NCBI GenBank assembly: GCA_026874595.1
Contig: CM049307.1
Location: 38,540,862 to 38,604,861 of the forward strand
Direction: 5' to 3'
DNA length: 64,000 nucleotides
DNA from: Sipunculus nudus
Taxonomy: Eukaryota > Annelida > Sipuncula > Golfingiida > Sipunculidae
Numbering within the stretch: position 1 is the stretch's first letter; every line of letters begins with the position of its first letter. Below, one piece after another: positions 26,561 to 38,155 of the stretch. The notes under the pieces are model-generated. The model had not been told where the DNA came from. It saw only the letters and a list, made by a program, of their open reading frames with translations, and searched no databases. Made by a program: the position numbers and the translations under genes.

Positions 26561-27680
26561 GACGTTAGCCACGTCCAAGCACCTCTGTACGGGCCATACC
26601 TCTTTGTACGGCCTGTACAAGGTTTGGGCATATTTAAGCTATCGCGACTGCCGTGTGAAAAGCGCAGGCACTGGATTCCTGCGATGCCCTGTCACGCGGA
26701 AGTCGCCCGCAGCCATCTGGCATAAGGGACATTAAGCACGGTGGCTTATCCTACAAGAACCCTGTTAATGTTATCATCTTTCTGAGAGTCAAATAATTCT
26801 ACCTAGATTCTGAGAATACCCGCTGTGTGTCACGATAAATTATGTTAATAAAGACCCAGTTGATCGATTGGAATTCTGTAATTTCGCAGCTTTTGGGACA
26901 AAAAGCTCTAATAGAAAAACACAACATGTTAATTAAATGCTAATCATAGAATATCTTGAGGTTATTAAAAATATACGAAAAAAATAAACTGAATACAAGT
27001 TCAATTTAAAAAGATTTTACGAATATATGTTGCTATATAATGTTAAAATAAAAATGAAATAATATTATATGGCCAAAACATTTGTTATGGTCCTATAAAA
27101 CAAAGTAATAAGACGATGATTTAAAGCACTGACAAGCGATTTCACAATAATCGTTACACCTGCTGTGCAAAATGTCAGAGAAAGTAATGTATATATCACA
27201 TAATATATAGTTCACAAGGTATTACGACATAAGACAAACAATACATTATGAAAGGATCACACATTAATGTGTCTTTCCATTATTTCTCGACAAAAATGGC
27301 ATCCACTGAGGACAAGAGAAATCCATTTTATTTCGGAAAACCAAATAAAACGAACAATAATCAACTCGGTGATATGCAGTAATTAAAGTGAACACCGTAG
27401 GTACAATACAGTAATGATACCGCCGAAGTCCCGCAAAAAGAGAAACTACATCAGTGCAAATTGTGTAAAGCAACGAGAGTTTAGGGTATAGGATAATATA
27501 ATATAAAAGATTACAGAAATTCCAGAGGTGAGTCACCTGCATTCCGGTAAATCACTAATATTCAGCATAATCAATTGACATCAAAGCTCTTCCATTATCG
27601 CCTGTATTCAGGTGTAATATACATTATTTTGTAAGTCTGGCGCCATTTATGAACATATTATATCGATTGATGCAAGAGGA
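26561..27680. other. Spacer, no gene seen
   Basis: AT-rich. The 92-codon minus-strand frame at 27264-27542 is hydrophobic and unassigned. Confidence 0.5.
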
Positions 27681-27897
27681 GCGACATGGTTATCGATGGC
27701 TCAGATAAGAAGTGACACGGTTATCGATGGCTCTGATAAGAAGCGACACGGTTATCGATGGCTCTAATAAGAAGCGACACGGTTATTGATGGCTCTGATA
27801 AGAAGCGACACGGTTATCGATGGTTCTGATAAGAAGCGACACGGTTATCGATGGTTCTGATAAGAACCGACACGGTTATCGATGGCTCTGATAAGAA
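27681..27897. repeat. 31-bp minisatellite, seven units, GATA-motif rich
   Basis: Seven head-to-tail units of 31 bp with landmarks GACACGGTTATCGATGG and CTGATAAGAA, and a decayed eighth running to about 27920. Units differ by one to three bases. Each contains TTATC (a GATAA on the minus strand) and TGATAAG (on the plus strand), so the array holds about fourteen GATA-type cores in alternating orientation, plus an ATCGAT word per unit. Confidence 0.95.
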
Positions 27898-27920
27898 GCA
27901 ATACGATTTTTGTTGGCTGA

Positions 27921-29040
27921 TTTTACATAACTGTATATCGAATGCACTGACATAAATTGTAACGATTGTCGATCGCCCTGAAAAAACTGATATCAGAAAT
28001 ATATAAGAATTTAAAAAAATTAGTGAAATAGACCAGCTTTTAGTTTATTCTTATTCTGTTTAGCAATGGACACGTTGCAATAAATATTGTAAGAAAAACT
28101 ATTTTGTAGGTTCCATCAAGGAACTGCGATACATCTTCGGTGATGACTTATCCACAGCGTCTGTCTGTGATTATTTGTATAAATCAGACGTTCTCATGAT
28201 CTATATACTATCAATATACTCGAAAATCGATATTGACAGTAATTCCTATAGACTACTGATATATCACAAATATACCTGATAATGGCTAATTTTAAACTAT
28301 TTAATAGTTACTTGAATTGGTTAAAAAAGGTCAAGACTTATGAACTACAAGTATTCCAAGGGTATTTTTTACGTGTTAGTGATAGGAATATAAAGCCATT
28401 TGTGCTTGTAACGACTCTGGGAGATTAAATCAGGGTATCGAATCAGAAAGCTAGCATCAAGGTCTTCAGAGAGCACTTTTCAGAATCCTCTTGGGATGTG
28501 TGGTAGTGAACCATAACCTTACGTCAGCGTTGACAGCATCAGAAGCAATGTCCCGTTTTTTCCGACTCAGCAAGAACTGGCGCTATACACCGGCAGCGAA
28601 ACAGATGTTACGACCGGGCCCGCTGAGACAGCTCAGTCCCTTCCGATATTCCAGGCCCTGAATTGCCGTGTCCCGATTACAAAACATAACGTGATTTAAA
28701 TCTTATCCACCATATTCTTCGCGTAGTAGTGACAAGACTGCGTGTCATAGAGGCTGTACTTATCAGGGATTCTTTATCGTTCTGCGCAGTTTCCTCTGAC
28801 TTGGGTAGCACCAGGTCCGGGTGATACATGAGATGTGACAACCCTTCTGTTCTGCCCAATAACTAACAAAGTCAGCTCTCAACCTTAGGCGATACTACTG
28901 ACACCTATAAATGGGTTGCTGCACCATTTACCAAAAGTGCATTTTATCGTTCGTCCAGAAATATATAGGTTTATTAAAAGCGGATTCGATTGCCTTGCTC
29001 TGGGCACTTTCAGCGTGCACCGAATCTATTTTGTAGGCTA
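27921..29040. other. Spacer, no gene seen
   Basis: AT-rich to about 28.45 kb, then a GC-richer patch at 28.55-28.68 kb. No supported gene. Confidence 0.5.
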
Positions 29041-29760
29041 ATCTAAAGCGATGGGTCTTTTTTCGTCATCCTTCCCTCCGGCTGTTCGCTAACAGGGCAC
29101 AAATCATAAGGATTTAGGTTAAAAAGTTCTCACTGAACATCCCGAGAGGACAGGCGGAAATCTTGGAAATTCGAAACTAGGTTACAGTGATCTATATTCT
29201 CCTTAAGTGTTCGAAGTATTCCACTTTCCGCCATAAATGTGAAACATGATTTTTTCAACCAACAACTGTATGAACTGTCGATAACGGGTGAACCTCAAAT
29301 CTGCAGAAATATATGATTTCTATTAATTACTATAACTTTTTGAAGTACTATAAGTTATTAATCTTAATATAGAGTTTTCAGAGATTTGTTCGAAAACTGG
29401 TGACATTGACCTTGCTCTTCGAAGTTAAACCTTACGAAATAAAGGCTTGTGAATTTCAAGCCCCTTGAAGATTTTTATATATTTTCTACAAATTTGATAC
29501 ACAAATTGTTTCTACCAGTTTCTCGGTGTAATTTTAAAAACTGCTGACCATGACCTTGATATTGCATATTTTTTTCCTCAAATGTTATACATACATTATT
29601 TCAGCGAATGTTTTGGACGAGATGGAAAGTTGGTAAATCATAACTTTGAAGTAGTGCTCAATTTTTCCTCAAAATCAATACTAAATTGTTTCAAACAGTT
29701 TCTCGGAGGAATTTCAAACAGTTGACAATGACTTTGCAATTTCAAGCTCAAGTCTACAGA
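29041..29760 (+). repeat. Dispersed repeat with GCGATGGG end and internal sub-repeats
   Basis: It starts with GCGATGGGTCTTTTTTCGTC and GGGCACAAATCATAAGG, sharing landmark order with the block at 1976. The distal part holds tandem sub-units about 181 bp apart (AATTGTTTCTACCAGTTTCT near 29505 and AATTGTTTCAAACAGTTTCT near 29686), each followed by a GGAATTT/GTAATTT and a TGACCATGACCTTG-like word. The structure resembles the element at 17.6-18.3 kb: a terminal block plus sub-repeats containing GACCTTG. Edges are approximate and no termini are proven. Confidence 0.5.
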
Positions 29761-30590
29761 ATTATAGTATACTGTTCCTTAATTCTTGGGATAGGGCATT
29801 CCAGTTATACATAAATCTCAGTCAGTCTACAAAATTTGAAAAAAAATAAGCCCTAACAGGTCTTCAGAAATCTTATTAACTTCCTTTACAACCTGTATAT
29901 ATGCCAGCCATGACTGCCTTTGCAGTGATAAATAAAATCCAGATTTTACATCTGTGTGATGCATCAGTTAAGTGAGGACCCTGTTAAATTTTGTGTCAGA
30001 AGGTCATAGATCAAGGTCGTATAATGTCATGCTATTTAGCTGAGCGTCATGACCAACGGTTCACATGTTGTTTTGATAAGGTGGAGTTTCAATTGGCACA
30101 CGGAATCCGGAAAACCTGCAGAAAAGCCATATGTCTTCCTTGCTGCCCAAGTTCTTACCGTTCGTGTGCTGCGAATACACGAATCCCTGCTGAGGATCTT
30201 GAACAAACTAACCGATATCATGTTGTATTACATTTAATATAAAGGAGATTAAAGAGAAGCCCTTTTCAAGGATGCGATTCCAGGTTTGTTATTGAGGACG
30301 TTGCCTCTGTTAGGAGGTAGAAGATGACTTTTGTATAACTGGTAATATTTGGATACTTTTTTATCACAGAACTTATATGTGTCACACAGGATGCAGATGT
30401 GATGATAACCTCAGACTCTTCATTTGAATTATTAAATTTAATCAATTCATAAAGATATTTTTTATCATATCATGTAAAGTCAAAATATATTAATGTTATG
30501 CTGTGTTATAAAATGGGATATGATAAACTAGTCTGATATCATATGCTATTGTATTGCAGACTGATATTATATGATATTATATTGCAGTAA
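29761..30590. other. Spacer, no gene seen
   Basis: Three overlapping frames of 61-83 codons at 29.99-30.24 kb lie on both strands with no motif. Chance frames are likely. Confidence 0.45.
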
Positions 30591-30740
30591 ATATGTTTTC
30601 TAATGTTTTATTATATTATATTATGTTATATCATATTATGATTAACTCTATTATATTATTTTACCTTGCATTATATACCATATTATATTATATTATAATA
30701 TATTATACTATATTGTATTATATTATATTATATTATATTA
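30591..30740. repeat. (TATTA)n pentanucleotide-like tract
   Basis: Imperfect TATTA/TTATA repeat over about 150 bp, strongest at 30670-30740. Confidence 0.85.
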
Positions 30741-31461
30741 CGTGTCTCTAAAATTCACACGTACACTTTCAACATCGTAAAACAATAATTGTATCATAAA
30801 ACTAGTGGGTAACTTATATTGATGTTTTATTTCCTCCTCATCAAAACTAACTTTGTCTATAGCTAGTCTCAATCACAGAGCCTTAGTATCCCATTGTATC
30901 GTTTGTAAACCCCATAAGAGGATTCTTTTTGCGTAGCAGAATTAAAACGCATGTGCTGTTTGTCAGATATTAATTAAAGCGTCATGAAGGATCTGGATTC
31001 TATTTTCCAACGGATTATGAAGAGATAAATGTCTTGTTTCTTGATACCATGGGAGCCATGCATCACTGGGTAATTATCCTTAAGGACACTGTGACATGAC
31101 CTAATTACAGGACACTGTTTATTGATATAAATAATGTTAATAAAATGTACATAATTTCACCGTATCAAGTCTTCATATGAACACTGGTCTGCTTTTAGCC
31201 AGTGAGAAAAAGGCAAGTTCCAGCGACTAATAATAAAGCGTGGAATATGAACAGATTTGGTATGAAACATATTGGCCTGCTTCGCCATTGATAGAAAGGA
31301 ATTAATAATGATATTCAACAGAGCGCGTTGTAAGCTTGGTGGCACAAGCCGTAAGGGCCGGGGAAGAAAGTTCGCTGGTTCTCCTTAATCATAGTCACAA
31401 GTTGATTAGAGCTGGTGATAGCTCGCCTGGTGTCTTCGGGCTATCAATCAACGGTACAACG
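30741..31461. other. Spacer, no gene seen
   Basis: AT-rich, becoming GC-richer after 31.32 kb. Confidence 0.5.
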
Positions 31462-31473
31462 AGCGCATGCGCA
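31462..31473. promoter_or_regulatory. NRF1-like palindrome
   Basis: AGCGCATGCGCA matches the NRF1 consensus (C/T)GCGCA(C/T)GCGC(A/G) except at the first base. It sits in a GC-richer island (31.32-31.56 kb). No transcript start or exon could be tied to it. Confidence 0.25.
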
Positions 31474-34400
31474 TGCCCGGTGGCATGTCAACGCTGTCGT
31501 CTGCCCAGATCCCCCAACGCGCCTTAGGCGTGTTCTCAGAGTTAGGACCCCGCAGTTAGTGACCCGCTTCTGTTTTCATACACATATGTTTCTGATCAAA
31601 GTTATGTTTACTTACCACAAACGATTTTAATAAGAATTGTTTAACTAGCAGTAAACGTAATTATATATCAAGAAATTTAACTGATAATTTGATCAGCGCG
31701 ATGGCGCCATATTTCTTTTTCATATTTAGGTTTTACAAAACTTGACTTTATTTTGAATTCCAAGTCAATAATCCTGGAATTTCTAGCCTTCAGAAGATGA
31801 GTCTTATTTAACCGTACTTATACTATTCTATGGCTCAAAGTCCCGATAATTCTCTGTGGTAAAACTGTGTTATAAAAATATGAAAACGATACACAGAGGT
31901 GTGCATTCAGGCACACGTTTGTGTATAAACATGTTTATATAAAACATGTTTATTTTTATATAAACAGGATATCTTTCAGTAAAGCCTAATGTAGGAAGCG
32001 GCCGGACGACTGAATAATTGACCCCAAGGTCAGATGTAACATAATAGGCTTGTGTTTGCTCACTTAAGAAGAGTTTGCCCAGACGAAACAATGTATTGAT
32101 TAGGTCATAATTATATGCATGACATGCGGCCATTTTGTATGTAGATAATAGTAACTTGATGCAAACGGTTCCTGGTGGCCGCTAGTGATGAAATATACAC
32201 CTTTGTAAACATACCTTATCAAAAGAATCGAGTCCGTGTGACTACAGGAAAAATCATGAGAAATACTAGGCTGTCATTACTGTCTGATAACGGATTATAT
32301 ACATTCATGGGACATTATTTATTATAAATTAAATCATATAATTATGTCATCTTTACTTAAAATACTATGAGTTAAGGAATAAACATATACCAAAGTATTT
32401 TCAAATGCATTTCCCATGCAATCTTACCTTATGCTACGATTAAAAAAAATAAAATTTGCCTAAAGTAACAAACACAGTTATTCGTTTACGTTGTATTCTG
32501 CAAAATATAGATTTTATTTTTTCAAATTTAAAATCTTTTATTCTCACGGGCATATATAGTTTATGGGGATTATTGATGTCTTTGTGACATGCAGATAAAC
32601 TACATGAATATCACATATGTTATACAATGTTTACATCTCGAGGAAACGTGTCTGCAAAATGTTTGCATAAAGAAAAAAAAGATGAAACAAGGCGTCGCTG
32701 TGGATTCACAATAATATTTGCATAAAATCGTATTAGATTCATGTGCATCATGATCATAACGTTTTATGGTTATGATGATTAGCATGAAATTTATTAAGGC
32801 AAGGGCCATCTGTAATCTGAACATAGTATAAATTGGAAAATTAATTATTTTGTTATCTCATTCAGAGGCTCCAGACAGGAAGCCATAAAATACCTCATTA
32901 CTTTGTCTGGAATTTATGTTTGGTCCGGGATCCTTTTTTTCCTTCTAGTATACCACGCCTAAGCCTTCGACGAAAAAAAGCAACAATCTGTGGTCGCCAT
33001 CTTGATATGGGACCTGTTTTGGCTAATTAAGCCATTGTGGTTGTACATGGTCTTTGTGGGAGCGCTCCTGATCGACATTTGCTGAGATCAATGACGACGG
33101 GATCCTCCAGTTTTGCATGTCATCCCCTCACAGAGCCATCCCAATGTAAGAGTGCACTATTTATCGGCAAAACACGCACACTTGTTCAAAATCTACGGGA
33201 CGTGGTCGGCACTCCTCATTTTAACGTCAGCCATTTGTTGCTAGGGGATACTACCAATCCTTGCCCATCCTTAAAAAAGGACCAGCCTGCCTCTCATAAC
33301 AGAGCCAGGAATATAAAATGTTATCTCGGCTCATAATATAAGCCGGATAAATGACAACCAGATTTCGTGTTGTTTCACACAATCTTCTTTGAGGAAAAAC
33401 AGAAAACCACTGGTGAACCATGTAAACTACATGTGAGGTTTTCTGCTCCTATATATTACCAGCATACTGACAAAACAACCTAAAGATAGTTCTGCTGGTA
33501 TGTGCAAGAATCCAATGGCTTATGCTGGATATTTTCAGCTACCTACTAATGTACAGTTTAAATAAAAGGAAACCCGTCATTGATGACAATAAGCTGTCAA
33601 TGAATACAGAATCAATTTAAAAGACAATTAAAATATCTACAGGAGCATTGTATATAAAACTTTTATTTCATTACTGAAATTTTGCAAAAGCAAAACAAGA
33701 TTATTATATAATTCAACCCGTTTCCGGGATTCGGATCTAGTCTAAGGGAGTTTGGAGATCGCAACTCCCACCAAATAATCCTGAAAATATTCATTATTTT
33801 CTACAAAGCGCCACACACAGTAAAATATTTTTATTTCGTTTGAATTATACAGTGATAAGTAAATCACTTCTCACTCTATCATTTGATTCATAACAACAGT
33901 TTTTACAGTAAGTTTGGTTTGTTTTTTTTGTGTACAGCTACTGCTGTAATATTTCTTTTATTTTTATTACACGAGGCTTGTGACAATTTGTTCAAACCGC
34001 AAAGGTGTCACTTTCATAATCAGCTGATATTTCTATAGTCTTGGAAATCTAAAGACAGAATATACCTCAAGAAGTTTAAAAAAAATAAGAAGAAAGAGAA
34101 ACAAGTTTCTGACCAGAACATCAGTCGGTTACCTGTCTCCAGTAAACACAAGTCTTATAAACAATTTGTTATTTAACAATCAACAAATGTGAAATCCACT
34201 TTTCCTATCGAATACGCCCGTTTCGGTCGACAGATGGGGTTTACAGTCAATATATGTACCACGGTACTGAGTCTCATGCCAGGGAAACTGAACAAACCCA
34301 AACCGGCAGGCAACCGTTCCCTCCATGTCGTTTTAATAATAAAAGGAACAGAATCTCAGAATTCAAGCCGCGCCGGGCCCATCTAGCGAATATGTCAACA

Positions 34401-35770
34401 GAATTACCAGAAACTATTGGCACTATATCTTAGTCCAATGCCGTAATCGAATTTCCCGAAATGAGCACCTGCCATTGATACGAGCATTTCCAATTTGAGG
34501 GGATCCTTTGATTTCGCAGGCTGAGGGCACTCGGCCGGTCAGTATATTGGCCGAACATTCCATTAAACTCGGCCTTCTGTGAATGTTTGTTGTTGGACCT
34601 TTCAAGCTTTAGCTCTGCTTTCGGCCACTTGGAGTGACCGTGCCGTTGTTAAGTTGGCTACGGACACAACGTTTAAGTGGCCACCGGTGACCGCCAGAAG
34701 ATGTAAAGACACGGTCTATAGATTAAGAGACCTGGGTGTATGCTATGAAATCTGCCGTGCAAATCGATGTCAATTTCATTAGGAAGTCCCTGCTGTCGAT
34801 GAACAACGTATCACGTGACCTTTACTCGGACCGCAGGACATCCCCCCGGAGTCGCCTTGTTTGTTTTGGATCACCGCGGGCAGTAAACTGTCTTGGAGCT
34901 CTGTTCAATGTCAGCATTTGGACCTTCTCTCAATGAATCGACGCTTATCCCTTATCCATCTGAGAGTTTTCCCAAACATTATTGGTTTGCTCTCGGTTTA
35001 TGCTTAAATGTTTTAGCATGCAGATCAAGCGCTTCATAGTTTACTGTGCAGTATATTAAATGCATTGATTTGTTCAAATCGACTGCTGTCAGTTGTACAG
35101 TGATATAGAGGGCACGTTGAACTGGCCTTTGCAGCCACTGATGATTTGTAATGTTTCGAACGAGATATGAAAATAAAGCTTAAATATTAGAATACGAAAT
35201 CTGCTCGAATATAAAAAAAATCTGTGTATAATGTTAAAACGCACTTATACGCACAAAAAAATGAATATTATCCTCAAAGGTGTGGGAATGGTGGGAGAAT
35301 AGAGATATATTCAGGGCAAAACACGTTTATGTAACTGTATACGTGTGTCGGTGATGTAACATATATGGTAATATTTACGATTGAATAATCTAATAAACGG
35401 CAAGTGACATCGATAGAACATTCAGTTTATGGAAAAGTGCTGACTCGTCAATATCAGTACACTATATTACCTTGACACACCAGATTGTTGTGAGTGAACA
35501 GAAGAGCTCCTAAATTGGTTAAATTGGCCCGGCATGACTAGGAGACCAGGACTCCGTGAAGCCCGTTTGTCGCCAGCCGAACAATAGACCAAGTCACTGC
35601 AAGCTTAATAGGTTATTTTTTCTGAATGTGTTTTGGTGCTACATGAGCAAAAGAAACCATTCCGTAAATTGCCTTTTTCGGAGAAGCTGAAACGAACCGT
35701 TTACGGGACCGCAGGAGTTGTAATAAAACTTTGACCTGTGTCAATTGAATGCCTCTTTCTCGGTCTCTTC
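31474..35770. other. Spacer, no supported gene
   Basis: AT-rich background with GC-richer islands at about 33.0-33.3 and 34.2-34.95 kb. The longest frames (99 codons at 33037; 65-67 codons in 34.2-34.94 kb) have no recognised domain. Some islands could be exons or conserved non-coding DNA, but nothing in the sequence decides this. Confidence 0.45.
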
Positions 35771-35783
35771 ATATGTATATGTA

Positions 35784-35815
<32 letters not shown>

Positions 35816-35822
35816 AATATAT
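35771..35822. repeat. (TA)n microsatellite
   Basis: TATG then TA dinucleotide run. Confidence 0.9.
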
Positions 35823-36635
35823 GGTGTGCTCAAAAATCGAATATATTTATTTGGTTGTATTTTGCACAATCGATCAGAAACGATTATGTCTATGTACATC
35901 CAAAGAAGTCAAATTTTTATAATAAACTATTCTAAGACTTATTCTGTCAGAGAATGTCAGGTGTAAGAGAAGACGTGATATAAATAGCGAACAGCATTAA
36001 ACTGAACCTTGTGAAGGGAATAAGTGTAAACAGACCTTTACCATTAAAGCGTGATGTAGAAGTCAAACTGAATTACTGAGTCAATATTTTAGGTATAATT
36101 CTATACAGCATATGTCATATCTGCAGTATTCTAATAATTCAACTTTATATATAACATATGCAATATTATATATATATATTATTATTATTATTGTGTAACG
36201 TAGCAGTTATACTCTGCAGTCGTTCCGGTTCTCTTTTTTATAATCCGAAGGAGATTAAGGAGTGCATTGTATAATCGCTGCGTGAGGAGTATATGGTTGT
36301 TCACGGATGGGTTATGCAACATCATTGAAAAAAAGTGTAAAACACTCTTAGTTACACTCTTGTTCAGCTTGTGTGAGATGGATGAAGCTGTGAGTAAAGT
36401 AATGTCCATTTGAGACAGTCGTGGTTGGGTATTAGGGCAGGTGGAGCATTTAACCGCAGTTAATGCCGTTTGGCCGAGTGATAAATTTCATGACCAAACA
36501 CAAGTAGTTTTAGGACCACAGAGCTCGCCGGTACGGGATACCGCAGACAAAGAACACCGCACGGGAGCATTATTCGCGCGTCGTCCCCCTTCCGCCGGCA
36601 CTCCTCTTTAGTATACTTGAAACGAATCTCTTCTG
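35823..36635. other. Spacer with AT tract
   Basis: A TATA/TTATTA tract lies at about 36158-36192. No gene seen. Confidence 0.5.
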
Positions 36636-36980
36636 TTTGGGCACTATGGACTACTTGTATAAACTGTAAAACTTCAAAATCAAAATTTGCTACATTTCAA
36701 GGATACACCTTCTGTTTACATTTCTCATGCGCATGCTTTATTACTCATTTCGTTAAGTCCTTATACCACAAAAACACAATTGTATGTGATTTGCCTTGCA
36801 GCAATTCTTATCCAACACACTTGGACGGACTACATTTAATCTTCACTACATTTATACCTACTCCGCTGGTGTATTTGGCAGCCCCGGTGCATTGTGGGGG
36901 TCAGCTTTTGACTTCAACAATCCCTAAACAGCAGAGTCGTACTCTTGTAAATCCGAGTCTGCGCAGTGTGGTCCGAATTT
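36636..36980 (+). repeat. Unnamed ~345-bp dispersed repeat, copy B
   Basis: Partner of 22112-22460; the shared blocks in the same order include ATGCGCATGCTTTA, CCACAAAAACACAA, CAATTCTTATCCAA and TTATACCTACTCCGCTGG. A 125-codon frame (36617-36994) crosses it, but in a different frame from the open frame of copy A, and the equivalent frame here has stops. That argues for a non-coding repeat or a decayed coding relic. Confidence 0.65.
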
Positions 36981-37179
36981 CTTGTAACCTCTGACCTCAT
37001 TAAATATGCATGGATTTTGCCGAGAATCTTAGTCGAGGTATTAAATTGGTTAATATTTCTATTGAGTTTCATCAAACTAAAAAAATGTGATACAGATCCG
37101 GTATGTCCCCCTCCTGTTGTGGAAGGAGCCCTTCATTAGGCGTGTCATTGCTGCGAATTTGGTGACTGTGCCTTAAATT
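36981..37179. other. Short spacer
   Basis: No supported feature. Confidence 0.4.
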
Positions 37180-37430
37180 CTTTTCAAGTTATTGCGTTAA
37201 CATAATTTAAGAATGACTGCCTCTGTAACTTTGAAAATGCACCAAGGTCATCAATGTTCCAACTGGACCTAGCATTCCATGAATTGCATCAGTGGTTTGA
37301 ATATGGTGACAGATGTTTATTTGTTTTTACGTTATCGCGTTAACATCATATCTTGGACGGACGGTAGGATGGATGGACGGCACGACGGACGGACAGACGG
37401 AGAGACGCTCACCAATTCTAGGTCCCCCCG
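37180..37430 (-). repeat. Dispersed-repeat fragment ending in GACGGACGGAC words
   Basis: Text of the type ACTTTGAAAATGCACCAAGGTC, GTTATCGCGTTAACATC, then a GGACGGACGG / GACGGACAGACGG tract at about 37358-37402. The purine-rich GACGG run is the reverse complement of the CCGTC words seen at 2 kb, so I read this as a related family end in opposite orientation. Decayed, with no coding capacity. Confidence 0.45.
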
Positions 37431-37510
37431 CTAAATTATGTTTGTGTATTTCGACTATATAATCGAACTCAACCTAGGCTAAATTACATGTGTGGATGTT
37501 GACTATATAT
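37431..37510. repeat. Short tandem repeat (~48-bp unit), unit 1 and first part of unit 2
   Basis: Unit 1 runs GCTAAATTATG...GACTATATAATCG...CCTAG (37431-37478). Unit 2 begins GCTAAATTACATG and proceeds to GACTATATAT, where the next element interrupts it. Unit 2 resumes at 37665 with ATATATAATCAAAC...CCTAG and is followed by GCTAG. Unit 1 therefore serves as an empty site for the insertion. Confidence 0.75.
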
Positions 37511-37664
37511 TGTTACGAAGACAAATTGAGGGGAAAAATCCTTGGCCGATCCGGGAGTCGACCCCAGGTCGGTGGCGCACAAGTCCGGCGAACCAACCGC
37601 TTATCTAGCAAAGCAAGCTTCACTAGCGAGACAGTTCGGTCCGCTTTTATGTCACCCCGTAACA
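37511..37664 (-). mobile_element. 154-bp TGTTACG...CGTAACA element with tRNA-like promoter
   Basis: The element begins TGTTACG (37511-37517) and ends CGTAACA (37658-37664), a perfect 7-bp inverted terminus with the TG...CA form of an LTR. It interrupts unit 2 of a 48-bp tandem repeat, and the intact unit 1 shows the uninterrupted sequence. ATAT flanks both sides, consistent with a 4-6-bp target duplication, though the AT-rich site makes the length ambiguous. On the minus strand it carries TAGATAAGCGGTTGG (A-box-like) and GGGTCGACTCC (B-box-like, one mismatch). The T arm CTGGG-GTCGACT-CCCGG pairs fully with one wobble, and GGACTTGTGCG stands where a threonine-type anticodon arm would be. It could be a solo LTR or TRIM-like unit with a captured Pol III promoter, a small SINE with unusual ends, or a MITE with a chance tRNA-like body. 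Confidence 0.6.
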
Positions 37665-37714
37665 ATATATATAATCAAACTAAACCTAGGCTAGCGAAAA
37701 CTAGCCTGATTTCT
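37665..37714. repeat. Remainder of tandem unit 2 and start of unit 3
   Basis: ATATATAATCAAAC...CCTAG completes the interrupted unit, followed by GCTAG as the start of a decayed third unit. Confidence 0.7.
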
Positions 37715-38155
37715 TCACGAACAAATGTGGTATGTTCCCTTGACCTTTGACTCTTTAACCCCCCCCCCCTTTACAACCCATATATCGAAATGGAAACAAC
37801 AGGGTGAGGGGTTGTTGAGTTATAAAAAAGTTATCACAAACTTTAATCTGAGCTTGGTAAGGATCTACACAAATTTTGTTAGATTTTTTGCTAATAACTG
37901 TCCCAGAAATTAAAATATCGGAGAAACTTTTTTTGCTGGGTCTGGGTATTGTCACACTATCAGTGTAGGAAGTTTAATTGAAATTTATAGCGATGGAGCA
38001 ATGAGCCTAACCGAAAAAAACTTTAACCTGGCTTCTACATGGACATGAGAGACCTGTGACCTTGACTGAGTTAACAAAAAAATGTAACCTGAGCTGTCTG
38101 CGGACGACATTTGGGGTACGGTACTGAACTTCGTTCCGGCGAGCTAAAAACGAGG
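37715..38155. repeat. Decayed dispersed repeat with GACCTTTGAC/GACCTTGAC words
   Basis: Contains CCTTGACCTTTGACTC, a C11 tract, a GCGATGGAGCAATGAGCC word at about 37991 and GACCTTGACTGAG near 38060, ending in TTCGTTCCGGCGAGCT. The words are shared in style with the other GCGATGGG/GACCTTGAC repeats in this window, but I could not align it end to end. No gene seen. Confidence 0.4.

Noticed and set aside
27681-27897. CRISPR array
   Set aside because: The repeats are contiguous 31-bp units without unique spacers, and the context is a eukaryotic genome; this is a minisatellite.
36617-36994. 125-codon plus-strand frame
   Set aside because: It overlaps copy B of the unnamed repeat. The homologous copy A is open in a different frame and the corresponding frame in B has stops, so coding conservation is not supported.
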